Made by a program: the position numbers and the translations under genes. A DNA stretch of 64,000 nt. Source: Gymnopus androsaceus JB14 (Eukaryota > Basidiomycota > Agaricomycetes > Agaricales > Omphalotaceae). The DNA lies in assembly GCA_009733575.1 (NCBI GenBank), contig ML769619.1, forward strand, positions 1 to 64,000, in the 5' to 3' direction. Within the stretch, counting starts at the first letter, position 1. Every line of letters begins with the position of its first letter. Under the pieces are notes generated by a model that saw only the letters and a list, made by a program, of their open reading frames with translations, was not told the DNA's origin and did not search any database. This document shows positions 55,804 through 64,000 of this stretch, one piece after another.

Positions 55804-55864
55804 GCGGTGACGACGGGCAGGCTTTTTGCCTTTACGACTCTTGTTGTCCCTTCCGTTGCCGTCA

Positions 55865-57032
55865 ACATCTCCATTGTCCCCGGGGGGACCATTACCACCT
55901 GGAGTTTCCTATCCTCACTTATGTGAGAATTGTTTCGAGTTTGGTTTACCGAACCTGCTTGGAACCCACAGTTGTATTGTGGATTCTGCTGGTTGGTGGG
56001 CGAATAGCCCACTCTACCAGTGTATTGGGGAGGATACATGTCCTCCCTTCTAACCCACACTTCACGAGGAGTGTGAGACTTGTCAACAGGGTATCCGCTT
56101 CTATTGAAGCCAATTCCCTGGTCGGGAATATTAGACACTCCGGATTTTCGGAGGTCATTGTTTCTGAGTCGCTGGTTAGCGACTCGGTTTTCCCAACTCC
56201 GTTGGAGTTGAGTTGCAGCAACAGCTGCGGCAATCTCTTGCCTTGGAGGAAGAAACATTTCTTCTCTCCGATCCCACACCTCACGGGGAGTGTGGGCTTT
56301 GTCGACAGGATATCTGCTTCTGTCGAAGCCAATACCCTGGTCAAGGATGTTGGACGCTCCGGAATTTTGGAGGTCGTTGTTTCTGAGTCGCTGTTTAGCG
56401 ACTCGGTCTTCCCAATTCCATTGAGAATCAACGGAAGGTGGATCTGCAGCATTTGCTGCTGTGTTCACCTGCACAGTGGCAGGGTCATTGGCGTTGGTAT
56501 CCAGTACCATTGCCGTTTGCGCAAACGCAACTATCGGCGAAGTAACTACCTCGGATATTTTGCGTATTGGGGTAGGATCACGGATCCTATCCCATTTGGC
56601 CGTTGGTACGGCCTGACTTTCGTCAAACGTCGCAGGGCGTTGACGAATGTAATGAACATTCGTGTCTGAGGCTAAGCCCAGATGACTGGTAGCTGCGGCT
56701 ACCGGTTCACGATTCTTAATTCCTGACGAAACGTCAGGAATTGAGGTCGCAATCCCAGAATGGTGGTCACTCAGTTCCACCGGCACTATTTGGGGTCTCG
56801 TCACCACAGGCGACGTTGATCTCGAACGGGATGTAGATTCTACATCCGAGTGCAATTGAATTCCAGGAGGAGTTCCTGGACTCATTGTATTTACCAACGT
56901 ATCCATGAGTTTTGAAAACTCACGGGCTACGTTTATGCTCGTTTCTTGTGCTTCCGCACAGGCACGAGCGACGTTTCTCATCTGTTGAAGGAATTCAACA
57001 GACAAGGAGAGGTCGGAACTGAACGGCTCCAA
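55865..57032 (-). pseudogene. Gag N-terminal half with an internal duplication
   Basis: From the ATG at 57032 (MEPFSSDLSLSVEFLQQMRN) a helical start leads into a Ser/Thr/Pro-rich region. Two repeats of about 60 residues follow (at about 56410-56235 and 56200-56025): ...RVA.QRLRNNDL..SG.SNI.DQGIGF.RS.YPVDK.HTPREVW.RRE. The frame must shift near 55910-55890 to reach the capsid frame. The role would be in particle assembly. Confidence 0.65.
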
Positions 57033-58716
57033 GGGAGCGTTCCGTTTTGTTAGGACCGTGCTAGTTTGGTATACTAGATACTATAGGTAGTACTTATAGT
57101 AGTTGAAATAAATGTATTGAATTGTCTATTCAGTTAATAGACAATGTCGAGGGTGTACCGTCGTGTGCAGACCTCAAATGGGAACGTTGTTGAGCTGATA
57201 TAGAGCTCAGAGATTAGATAATAAGTGATTATTGTGGTAATGGGTACAACAATAGTGAATATATGCGCCTATATGCGGTTGCAAAAGGTATGATTGGCGT
57301 TAACAGAATGTATCGTCGAGTTTCAGTCACGTGACGAGGTGTTTAACGCGTTAAAATGGCTTACACGCATTGGTACGCGTCGTTGATGGTAAATTAAAGA
57401 GTTACCAACAGTTATTAGTAGTTAAAAGTATTTGGGAATACAAATGGGTCGCGAGTATGAGTATCGAGGTGGTTAGCGACGGTGTAGGAAACGGTACTAC
57501 GGGCAAAAGGGGACGTCGGGACGACGTCCTTAATGGGCCTTATTCACGAGGCCGGATTAGTATGTAACTAATCTCGTTAGGTACGTTAATTACGGGTTGC
57601 CGTAATTACGTGATATGTTTAATGGGTTTGCGACGAGGCGGTTAGCCGTCGATTAGCAGTATTGAGGACGAGGGATTGTTTGTAGAGGGTTCGGGGGTAA
57701 CGTCGAGGGTAATGGTAGGCAGAGGAGTCGTTGGGACGACGTTTAAGTCCAACGGTATTGAGTGGTTTGGATTAGTGGTTGGTTGACGTTGTTAGGTACG
57801 TTAATTACGCGTTGCCGTAATTATATTGTACACTAACGGTTAACGACGAGACGATTGGTCGTCTACTAGTCGTGCTGAGGATGATGAGTCATCTGGAAGT
57901 TGCTTGAGAGCAACGTCGAAGATATCTGGAAGCAAAGGAGTCGTCGAGACGTCGTGCAAATCTAACGGTGTAAACCGAGTTAGATTAGTGTTACAAAAAT
58001 TAGTAATTAGGCACATTGATCGCGGGACGCGATCAAGATCGGATTCAATGGATCAATGAGTTATATTGATTGACGTCAAAGCGTAGTTACGGAGCGTCGA
58101 GGACGCTCTACGTGTAAGTAAACGAGAAATAACAGGAAAGACGAGATATGTAGCGAGACGGTAAGTAAGCAAAATAGTAGAACTGGGGTCAGAGAGCCCA
58201 GTTCCCGCTGCTTTTATAGCAGTCCGGATTTCTAAATACGGACGTAATTACGGTACATAGTTACGGTATATTCGAGAACGTTCCGTTAGCCTTAGTTACG
58301 GCTAAACGGCACAGGTAATTATGGTATTGACGCGTCGTACTGGTACTTTGACGCGTTATAGAGCGTTTCGTGGACTATCCACGCGTTAGTAAGTGTAGTA
58401 AGTGTAGTATAGTATAGAATGGGAAAAACAATGGGGCTGGGTTGTAACACGTTTTGACACTAGATTAGTGTCACTCTGCCACGTATGCTCGGGAGCATGC
58501 GTGTTCGAGTTGTTGACAATGTTTCGAACATTGTTGCGGTTGTGGAGAGAATCGTAATGATTCTTGGACTCGTAGGTGGACTTGGTCATAGGACCAGGTT
58601 TTGTGAAATTAAAAAACTTTAATTTCGATCGCGCAAAGTTACGCTTTGATGTCACTTGTGTTTAGCACAAGTAAAGAACACGGAATACGAAGAGTATTGC
58701 AAGATGTTCAAAAAAG
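57033..58716 (-). other. Long leader of the pol-less LTR element
   Basis: A 1.7-kb non-coding stretch between the 5' LTR and gag. It contains many short repeats of ACGTC/GACGA type and duplicated strings such as GTTGCCGTAATTA (57595 and 57815). It could hold packaging and translation signals; no gene seen. Confidence 0.5.
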
Positions 58717-58906
58717 TATAAGACCTTGGTGAGGTCAGAGCTAAGTATCACCCAAATGAACACAACTGGACTGTAATTGTCAAGGTATTCGGTATGGGTA
58801 AAGGTTAAGCTAAAGTACGAGTGACATAAAGTGACATTTATATAGTAACATGAATGAATTAAAAGATAACATAACAATGTATGCATAAGGGAACAGGGGC
58901 ATTACA
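58717..58906 (-). repeat. 5' LTR of the pol-less element
   Basis: 190 bp, partner of 51777-51966, with the AGATC duplication at 58907-58911. On the minus strand it begins TGTAATGCCCC; no obvious TATA box beyond TATATAAATG was assigned. Confidence 0.9.
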
Positions 58907-58911
58907 AGATC

Positions 58912-60045
58912 TTTACCCCAATCTAATGTTGATCCAATGAGTTTTTGCCAGTAACAACCACCCTCATACCTGCCTCTTCAAGATGCCTTCAATGGTATGT
59001 AGATCTCCGAACAAAAGCAAGCAGTTTCACTTGCAGAACTTGACCCACCAGTGAAAACATCAGGATACCACCTTGAAGACACCACATTAACAAGGAGTTA
59101 TGTGAGGGAAGGCATGCAAACTTTGCATAAGGGGCGAGGTTATGGGACTGAAGAACAATGGCGTATTAAATGCCATACTCCGACCCATATCATCTGGATG
59201 AAAGTCTCGCATGTAATCGAATCCACGTATCATCTCATACTTACGTTGTCAACCACCCTTGCACATGCAGACTGCTTCATACCCGTATCATTGTTAGCCT
59301 TCAAAATCGCGGTCCTTGAACAACTGTTGTCCTCACATGGTGGGTTGCTTGTCACCCAGGATAGTGAGATAGTGGCCAAAACTTTTATAGAACCCAAATA
59401 AAGTAGAGAAGCAGGAAGCTAAGCAACAATTAACAACCAGCTACTAATAGGCTAGCCACCTAGGTCGAAATTTGGAACAATAAAGTTGCTGCTATTCACG
59501 GAATTGAATCCTTCAGTGGCAAGAATCTGTGCCGAGCTCCAGCAATTGAAATGGTTTGCAGTCTTTTGAGCGAGTATCCTTGTAGTCGGCTTGCTCACAT
59601 TCCAATCACTTATAACGCCGATCTTCTCCAGTTGGTCTATCCATTCAAAATCGAAATCAGACTTTGGATTGAGTCTAATAAAGTAAATAGGCACAAACCA
59701 TTGCGACTCCGCTTAGAGACCCAGTGAAGGTTGTTGGTTCTAACTGGCAAATATTGATTGAAAGTTGCACCCTCGATAGAGGTCGGTCAATGCACACGTG
59801 CATGTATAGGTGTTGCCATGACTCTTGGTCCCGCCACTCACTTTTTTCCAATTCCTGCCAAAAACACTCCCTTTGTCCTAATCAGCCCCCATTTTGCCCA
59901 TTTAGACTGCACAAAGCCCTGGAAGTGTTTTGGCCTGCATTAAAAAGGTACTTTGCACCGGGTTATTACAAGTTGAAGATGAATGCAAGATTGGTATTGG
60001 AAGTTGTCGCGCTTAGAATGGAAAGGCACCAATTTGTTGGGTTTC
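58912..60045. other. Unrecognised coding fragments
   Basis: A plus-strand frame 59051-59401 (116 codons, with RSYVREGMQTLHKGRGYGTE) and a minus-strand frame 59452-59694 (DFEWIDQLEKIGVISDW) read like real protein pieces but match nothing I recognise. The first continues the sequence that the LTR element at 51777 interrupted. Confidence 0.3.
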
Positions 60046-60050
60046 TATCC

Positions 60051-60809
60051 TGTTAGGAACTGCTCTAAAAGACTACTTTAAAGTGTTAATAAGTAAGTAA
60101 GTGAGTAAGTATTTAGTTAATAGGCTTGTTAATAGACCTATGTACAATGTGGGTCACTTGTGCAGACAATGACTACAGAAAGTATATTAATATAAGGTGT
60201 TTAACAAGTGTTATAAGTATCATAAGTATTCGATAGTTTGAGCGCTTACCGTGGGAAAATATGTGTAAGCGGCGCCAAAAGGGTCGGGGTCGGTGTTGGC
60301 GCGATGGCGGGCACTCGGGATCAATCAACGGATTGATCAGATAAGTCAAAGGACCGATTTCCGGTTGTCAAGGGTTTCCTCGGAAATTAGCGGGTTTGAT
60401 CGTTACGATTAACAATCAAACGTAGTTTAGAATCGTGAAAATAAGCGGAATTCGATGCAGTAAATGATGAGCTCAATATCTTTGGGACTGTAGTCTCAAA
60501 GAAAAGTAGATTAGGCAAAATACTCAAGCTGGGGCTTTACAGGGATTTTAGCCCAGCTTTTATAGTGTTTCTAGCTAGATAAGATAATAAGATGTTATGT
60601 AAATGTAGATAAGTTCAGCCAATTATAATAGTGGATGGTTCGGGCATTGCCCGGGGTTACGGCATTGCTGTAAGTATTGTATTTGAGTGCCTCGGGCATA
60701 TTCCGGGCATGTATTCTACTGGCAAACCTTGCTAGGACTTGTAATGTAGGTAGTGTTAGCACTATTATAATGTAAGTAGTAAAAAATGTTAGTGGGGTGG
60801 GTCATAACA
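60051..60809 (+). mobile_element. Solo LTR (759 bp)
   Basis: It starts TGTTAGGAACTGC and ends GGGTCATAACA, with perfect TATCC duplications at 60046-60050 and 60810-60814. No internal element sequence follows, so it is a solo LTR left by recombination. Family differs from the LTRs at 34092 and 51777. Confidence 0.8.
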
Positions 60810-60814
60810 TATCC

Positions 60815-61716
60815 GAGCCTCTGTGAGTCTTTTGAGGTTTTGGGGTCATATTGGCATTGGAAGCGCCGCGCGAGAACCCTCTGATATGCTGCATCCTCGA
60901 GCAGCGAAAAGGATAGAATGGCAGTTTGACTCTGGGGTAGACGCTTCCTAGTGCGGCGCAAGTTCAAATCAGGCAGATATCACTGTTTCTGCAAGATGCA
61001 GGCATCGAGGCAGGATATAAGTGCAGGCCATTCTGAATGGAAAAGCAACTGCGAGTTCAGGAGATTAAACTTTGCTAAAAGTGCCTCTGGCACTCCCTGA
61101 TCTCCGTTGCCCGTGAGGAGACTTCTCGGAACAGGGTCAATCGTTTAAATCCGTAGTAGAACACGGGCTTGTGTGCGGTTGCCCGCAGAAGCAAACTGGA
61201 GGTATGGATGAAGTTGGTGTTGATTGGTCCCGGCTAACGGGCTTTCATGCCGCAGTCCGGGATAAGTCCGGTGGCAGGCATGCAGACCTGGTGCTCCTTC
61301 TCCTTCCCCGCATAGCAACGGTAGCTCTCTTTCTTCATGAAATCAGTTCTTTCTTCGTAACCACCATCTCCTCAGCTGTGTTGTCGCGCTTCATACGCGT
61401 ATGCACGCGTATGAATTCGCGACAAGTTCCTTGGACTTACCATAGTGACATTACATACTTTACATACCAGTTATCGGTGCTCTCGGGCACGTTTCGTTCC
61501 TTACTACTTACTGTTGCTAGTACAACTGCCATAGATACGTAGGGACTCGGTACGTATAAAGCCAGTACCGCGTCGAGAGTTAGGACTTTTCCCGCTTGCC
61601 AATATATACATTCCTTATCCCGCGAACAACCTCGAACTGCCCTCTCGAACCCGAAGCACGTTTCCGTCTACACACGGAACCAAGCTTTACATCTGGAGCC
61701 CACCGCGAGGGGGTAA
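60815..61716. other. Leader or flanking region before the gypsy gag
   Basis: No open frame of note except 61171-61542, unrecognised. A stem-like pair (GATATGCTGC near 60880 and GGCAGATATC near 60971) brackets a B-box-like GTTCAAATC, but no tRNA fold was found. It may be the 5' leader of the element whose gag starts downstream. Confidence 0.35.
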
Positions 61717-62103
61717 TCCAGCGTTGTTTGCAACAACTCCTATCTTCTCAAGACGTCTCGACCACGTCGAGAAGGTTTGAGAACCCGTCGTCTCTCTCCA
61801 GAGTCTCAAGAGCTACTCACTGCTCTACAGTCTGCTGAACTTAGCTTCGAAGTCTCGGACGTTTTCGAACCCGTACCTGACGACGAAGCCACACATAATC
61901 AGCTTTCCCTGTTATCACCTTTATCTACACCACCCGATACTCCTCCAGAACGGACTCCTAGTCCCGGAAGTCCCAGATACCGAACTCCTAGTCCAGGGAG
62001 CGTTAATCCCAACCCTAGTCCCAGGGTTAATCCAGATACCAGACCTACTCCAGGGTCTACTCAACAGATAAATCCCATTCCAAACATTACCCGATTGCCA
62101 CAG

Positions 62104-64000
62104 ATGGCCACGTTACACCCTCTTCCTGCTCGAAATGAGTGTTCAGCCCCCAAATGGGATTCCAAATATGAAGAGCAACTCCCTACCTTCTTCGAAGAAT
62201 TTGAGACCGTGGCGAAAGCTGCTGGGATTGATACAGATGACACCGATATGAAGAAGGGGATTCTTTGCTACGCTGATCCTGAATCGATGAGGTTCTGGCG
62301 AACCCTCCCCACGTTCAAAGAAGTTGCCAAAACGTGGGCCGAATTCAAGAAAGAGGTCTTGTCCCACTATCCCGGCGCATTGGAGGTGGCGGAGGCGACA
62401 ACCGAGGACCTTAAGAAGGTTGTCAGCGAGTTCGCTAAATCCGGAATTTCAAACAGTAAAGAGCTCGGTACTTACCACCGAAAGTTCTCCATCGTCGCCG
62501 ATTCCCTTCAGGAACATGGTATCCTTTCCGGGGTCCAAGTCGCCAGCTTCTATGTGCAGGCATTCCCTGATTCCATCCGCATCCGTCTAGATACACATTT
62601 ACAGGTGTCATTCCCGAAGAAGGTTAAAGGTCAAGCATATTCACTTACCGAATTACGCGAAGCCATCGATTTCCTCCTTTCTGACGCGTCGACCACCGTG
62701 ATAGGTGGAAATTTTAGCGTCGGGGACCAATCTCTGGTCCCCGTTTCCTCCACAATGGCTTTGGTTACTCCCAAGTTGGAATCTACGGACTCGAAGCTTG
62801 ATCAGTTCCTGGCATTGTTCACCCAAATGATGAGCCAGATGGGAAATAATAACTCACCTCAGTCTAGTGGTGGTAACCGTCCTCCAAAACAGAACCGATC
62901 CAACAAATGCTTCTGGGACAATTGTGATAGTCCCAACTTCGATACTTGCGTCGACCTAAGAGATTGGGTTGACAAGGGTCGAGTCGAGCGCAGCGAGAAC
63001 GGATTCGTGCAACTTAAGAGTGGTCAGCGTCTCCCTCGTAATCAACAATATATGGAAGGTACCTTAAAACAACGTTTCAAACGTTATTTCGAAGACCATC
63101 CGTCCGAGAAGTCCTGGTTGTTGGAGTCACCCCAGGTTACAACGGGTCCGTTGGCAGGAGTCGACGTGAGTACCCATTCCTCCTATTCCCTCCGTGGGTT
63201 CCAAGGTCCGTCGATGCTCGCAAAGGCCGCGTCGTATATGACGAGCCCCGTCGAGGAAGAGCCAGAAGCTGAAGCAATACGTCAGCTCATCTTTAAAATG
63301 GAAACTCGTCGAGCGACGAAAGAAGCTAAAGACAAGGACGTACCTGATAAAACGTCGTCAAAGCCTATATCCAAACCTAATCCTCCTCCCCGCGATCCTG
63401 AGCCTTCCCAACCAATTCCTCCCGTTCCTGGTCCAACGAGACCGCCGAAGCCTATCATAGGCAAACTCCCTCCTAATTACGTTCCTCCGCAAGAGAGAAC
63501 GGTTGGCGTGCCTCCAAAGGACGACAACCGTAACTTTCGTTACCGTGCACCTATCGAGACTGAGGCTGCAGTTGAACGTGTTGTTCAAGCTGGTCTCTCG
63601 AGTGTAGTATCTATCAGACAAGATGATTTGTTAGCGATCACGCCAGATTACCGAAGAAAAGTAAAAGAAAGCGTAACGAGCCGTCGAATTGGGATCGACG
63701 GTAATCTATTGGAAGATATTGAACCGACTTACCTTTTGGAATCTGCAAAATCACTGTCCCCGAGTAGGACTCGGTACAGCGACATGGAATCCCTCCCATT
63801 TGCCCTGAAAGACCCTCCAGATCCGGTGGCGGTCTTCTTCCAGGAATTCGGAGACGCAAGGGAAGGGGATGATTTCTATGTCGCCAAAGAATCGTCGAGC
63901 ATCCGAGGCCTGAACGCTCTCATTGGAGAATGTGCTGTTCATTGTGTTGCGGACAGCGGCTGTAGTATAGTTGCAATGTCTGACGCAACTAGCAACGCGT
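62104..64000 (+). CDS. Ty3/gypsy Gag-protease, runs off the window
   Basis: A frame open from a stop at ~61714 to the window end (first ATG 62104, about 630 codons visible). Residues 1-190 are a capsid-like helical fold (PKWDSKYEEQLPTFFEEFET; ESMRFWRTLP; FKKEVLSHYPGALEVAEATT). The zinc-finger-like region near 268 reads CFWDNCDSPNFDTC. Then a Pro/Lys-rich linker (about 410-470), a helix before the protease, and the retropepsin motif VADSGCS near residue 617. No stop interrupts it, so this copy may still code. The upstream SP-rich sequence is in the same frame without ATG and may be the true N-terminus after an intron. The rest of pol lies outside. Confidence 0.75.
   Translation, partial: MATLHPLPARNECSAPKWDSKYEEQLPTFFEEFETVAKAAGIDTDDTDMKKGILCYADPESMRFWRTLPTFKEVAKTWAEFKKEVLSHYPGALEVAEATTEDLKKVVSEFAKSGISNSKELGTYHRKFSIVADSLQEHGILSGVQVASFYVQAFPDSIRIRLDTHLQVSFPKKVKGQAYSLTELREAIDFLLSDASTTVIGGNFSVGDQSLVPVSSTMALVTPKLESTDSKLDQFLALFTQMMSQMGNNNSPQSSGGNRPPKQNRSNKCFWDNCDSPNFDTCVDLRDWVDKGRVERSENGFVQLKSGQRLPRNQQYMEGTLKQRFKRYFEDHPSEKSWLLESPQVTTGPLAGVDVSTHSSYSLRGFQGPSMLAKAASYMTSPVEEEPEAEAIRQLIFKMETRRATKEAKDKDVPDKTSSKPISKPNPPPRDPEPSQPIPPVPGPTRPPKPIIGKLPPNYVPPQERTVGVPPKDDNRNFRYRAPIETEAAVERVVQAGLSSVVSIRQDDLLAITPDYRRKVKESVTSRRIGIDGNLLEDIEPTYLLESAKSLSPSRTRYSDMESLPFALKDPPDPVAVFFQEFGDAREGDDFYVAKESSSIRGLNALIGECAVHCVADSGCSIVAMSDATSNA

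Larger units (their letters stand above)
51777..58906 (-). mobile_element. LTR retroelement with gag but no pol
   Basis: 190-bp LTRs at 51777-51966 and 58717-58906 (minus strand TGTAATGCCCC...GGTCTTATA), differing at two positions, with a perfect AGATC duplication. The minus-strand purine tract GGGGAGGG directly precedes the 3' LTR. The interior (58716-51967) has a 1.7-kb leader, a gag (57032-54694) and a second frame (54600-52216). No protease, reverse transcriptase, RNase H or integrase motif was found, so it must depend on enzymes from another element. No clear primer-binding site was seen after the 5' LTR. Confidence 0.85.

Noticed and set aside
60880..60985. Possible tRNA gene with a GTTCAAATC B-box
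   Set aside because: No A-box, D arm or anticodon stem could be placed.

Overview
The window looks like repeat-dense nuclear DNA of a filamentous fungus, most likely a basidiomycete (Agaricomycete). The reasons are short introns of about 47-60 bp with GT...AG borders, basidiomycete-style Ty3/gypsy, Ty1/copia, pogo, Tc1/mariner, hAT and Mutator-like elements, and CpG-type transition decay between LTR pairs. No bacterial features are present. Only about 10-15% looks like ordinary host genes; the rest is transposable elements, many nested. Species cannot be fixed from the sequence alone.

Layout. 0-5 kb: an LTR end (1-328) inserted in a decayed gypsy gag-protease-pol remnant on the minus strand, then a putative terminal-inverted-repeat (TIR) element (3777-4961) carrying a tRNA-like sequence. 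5.4-9.2 kb: a 459-bp dispersed repeat and decayed coding DNA of unknown identity. 9.4-21.5 kb: the best host-like genes, namely a nine-exon alpha-helical protein (9437-11514, minus), a four-helix membrane protein (13119-13793, plus), a second membrane protein (17962-18830, plus) and a second multi-exon gene (19672-21516, minus). They are interrupted by elements with 9-bp target duplications and by small fold-back elements ending in CATCAGC.

24.5-38.2 kb: a pogo-type transposase gene on the minus strand that appears to end in a chromodomain. Its first intron has been expanded by about 10 kb of nested elements: a TTA-flanked TIR element (27673-37893) that contains a hAT MITE (itself holding the 459-bp repeat) and a complete copia retrotransposon (30729-37491). 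The copia is in turn split by a 1117-bp solo LTR. A second hAT MITE sits just upstream of the pogo start.

39.6-51.7 kb: a 763-bp element with 9-bp target duplications, a decayed multi-exon gene with a Tc1/mariner element (43975-45600) in a probable intron, then a Mutator-like gene region encoding a Ulp1-type cysteine protease followed by a FAR1-MULE-SWIM-CCHC transposase. That coding region is split by a 404-bp, almost perfect palindrome. 51.8-58.9 kb: an LTR retroelement (190-bp LTRs, AGATC duplication) that has gag and a second reading frame of about 795 codons but no recognisable pol. 60.05-60.81 kb: a solo LTR. 61.7-64 kb: the gag-protease part of another gypsy element running off the window.

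The most interesting signals are: (1) at least five fold-back elements sharing CATCAGC termini with 2-3 bp target duplications, each with its own internal short-motif arrays; (2) the pol-less LTR element with a large accessory frame; (3) the pogo-chromodomain combination; (4) the Ulp1-plus-MULE coding block; (5) two neighbouring loci that each hold a helical-protein gene and a small multi-pass membrane-protein gene. All calls come from reading the sequence; no database search was done.
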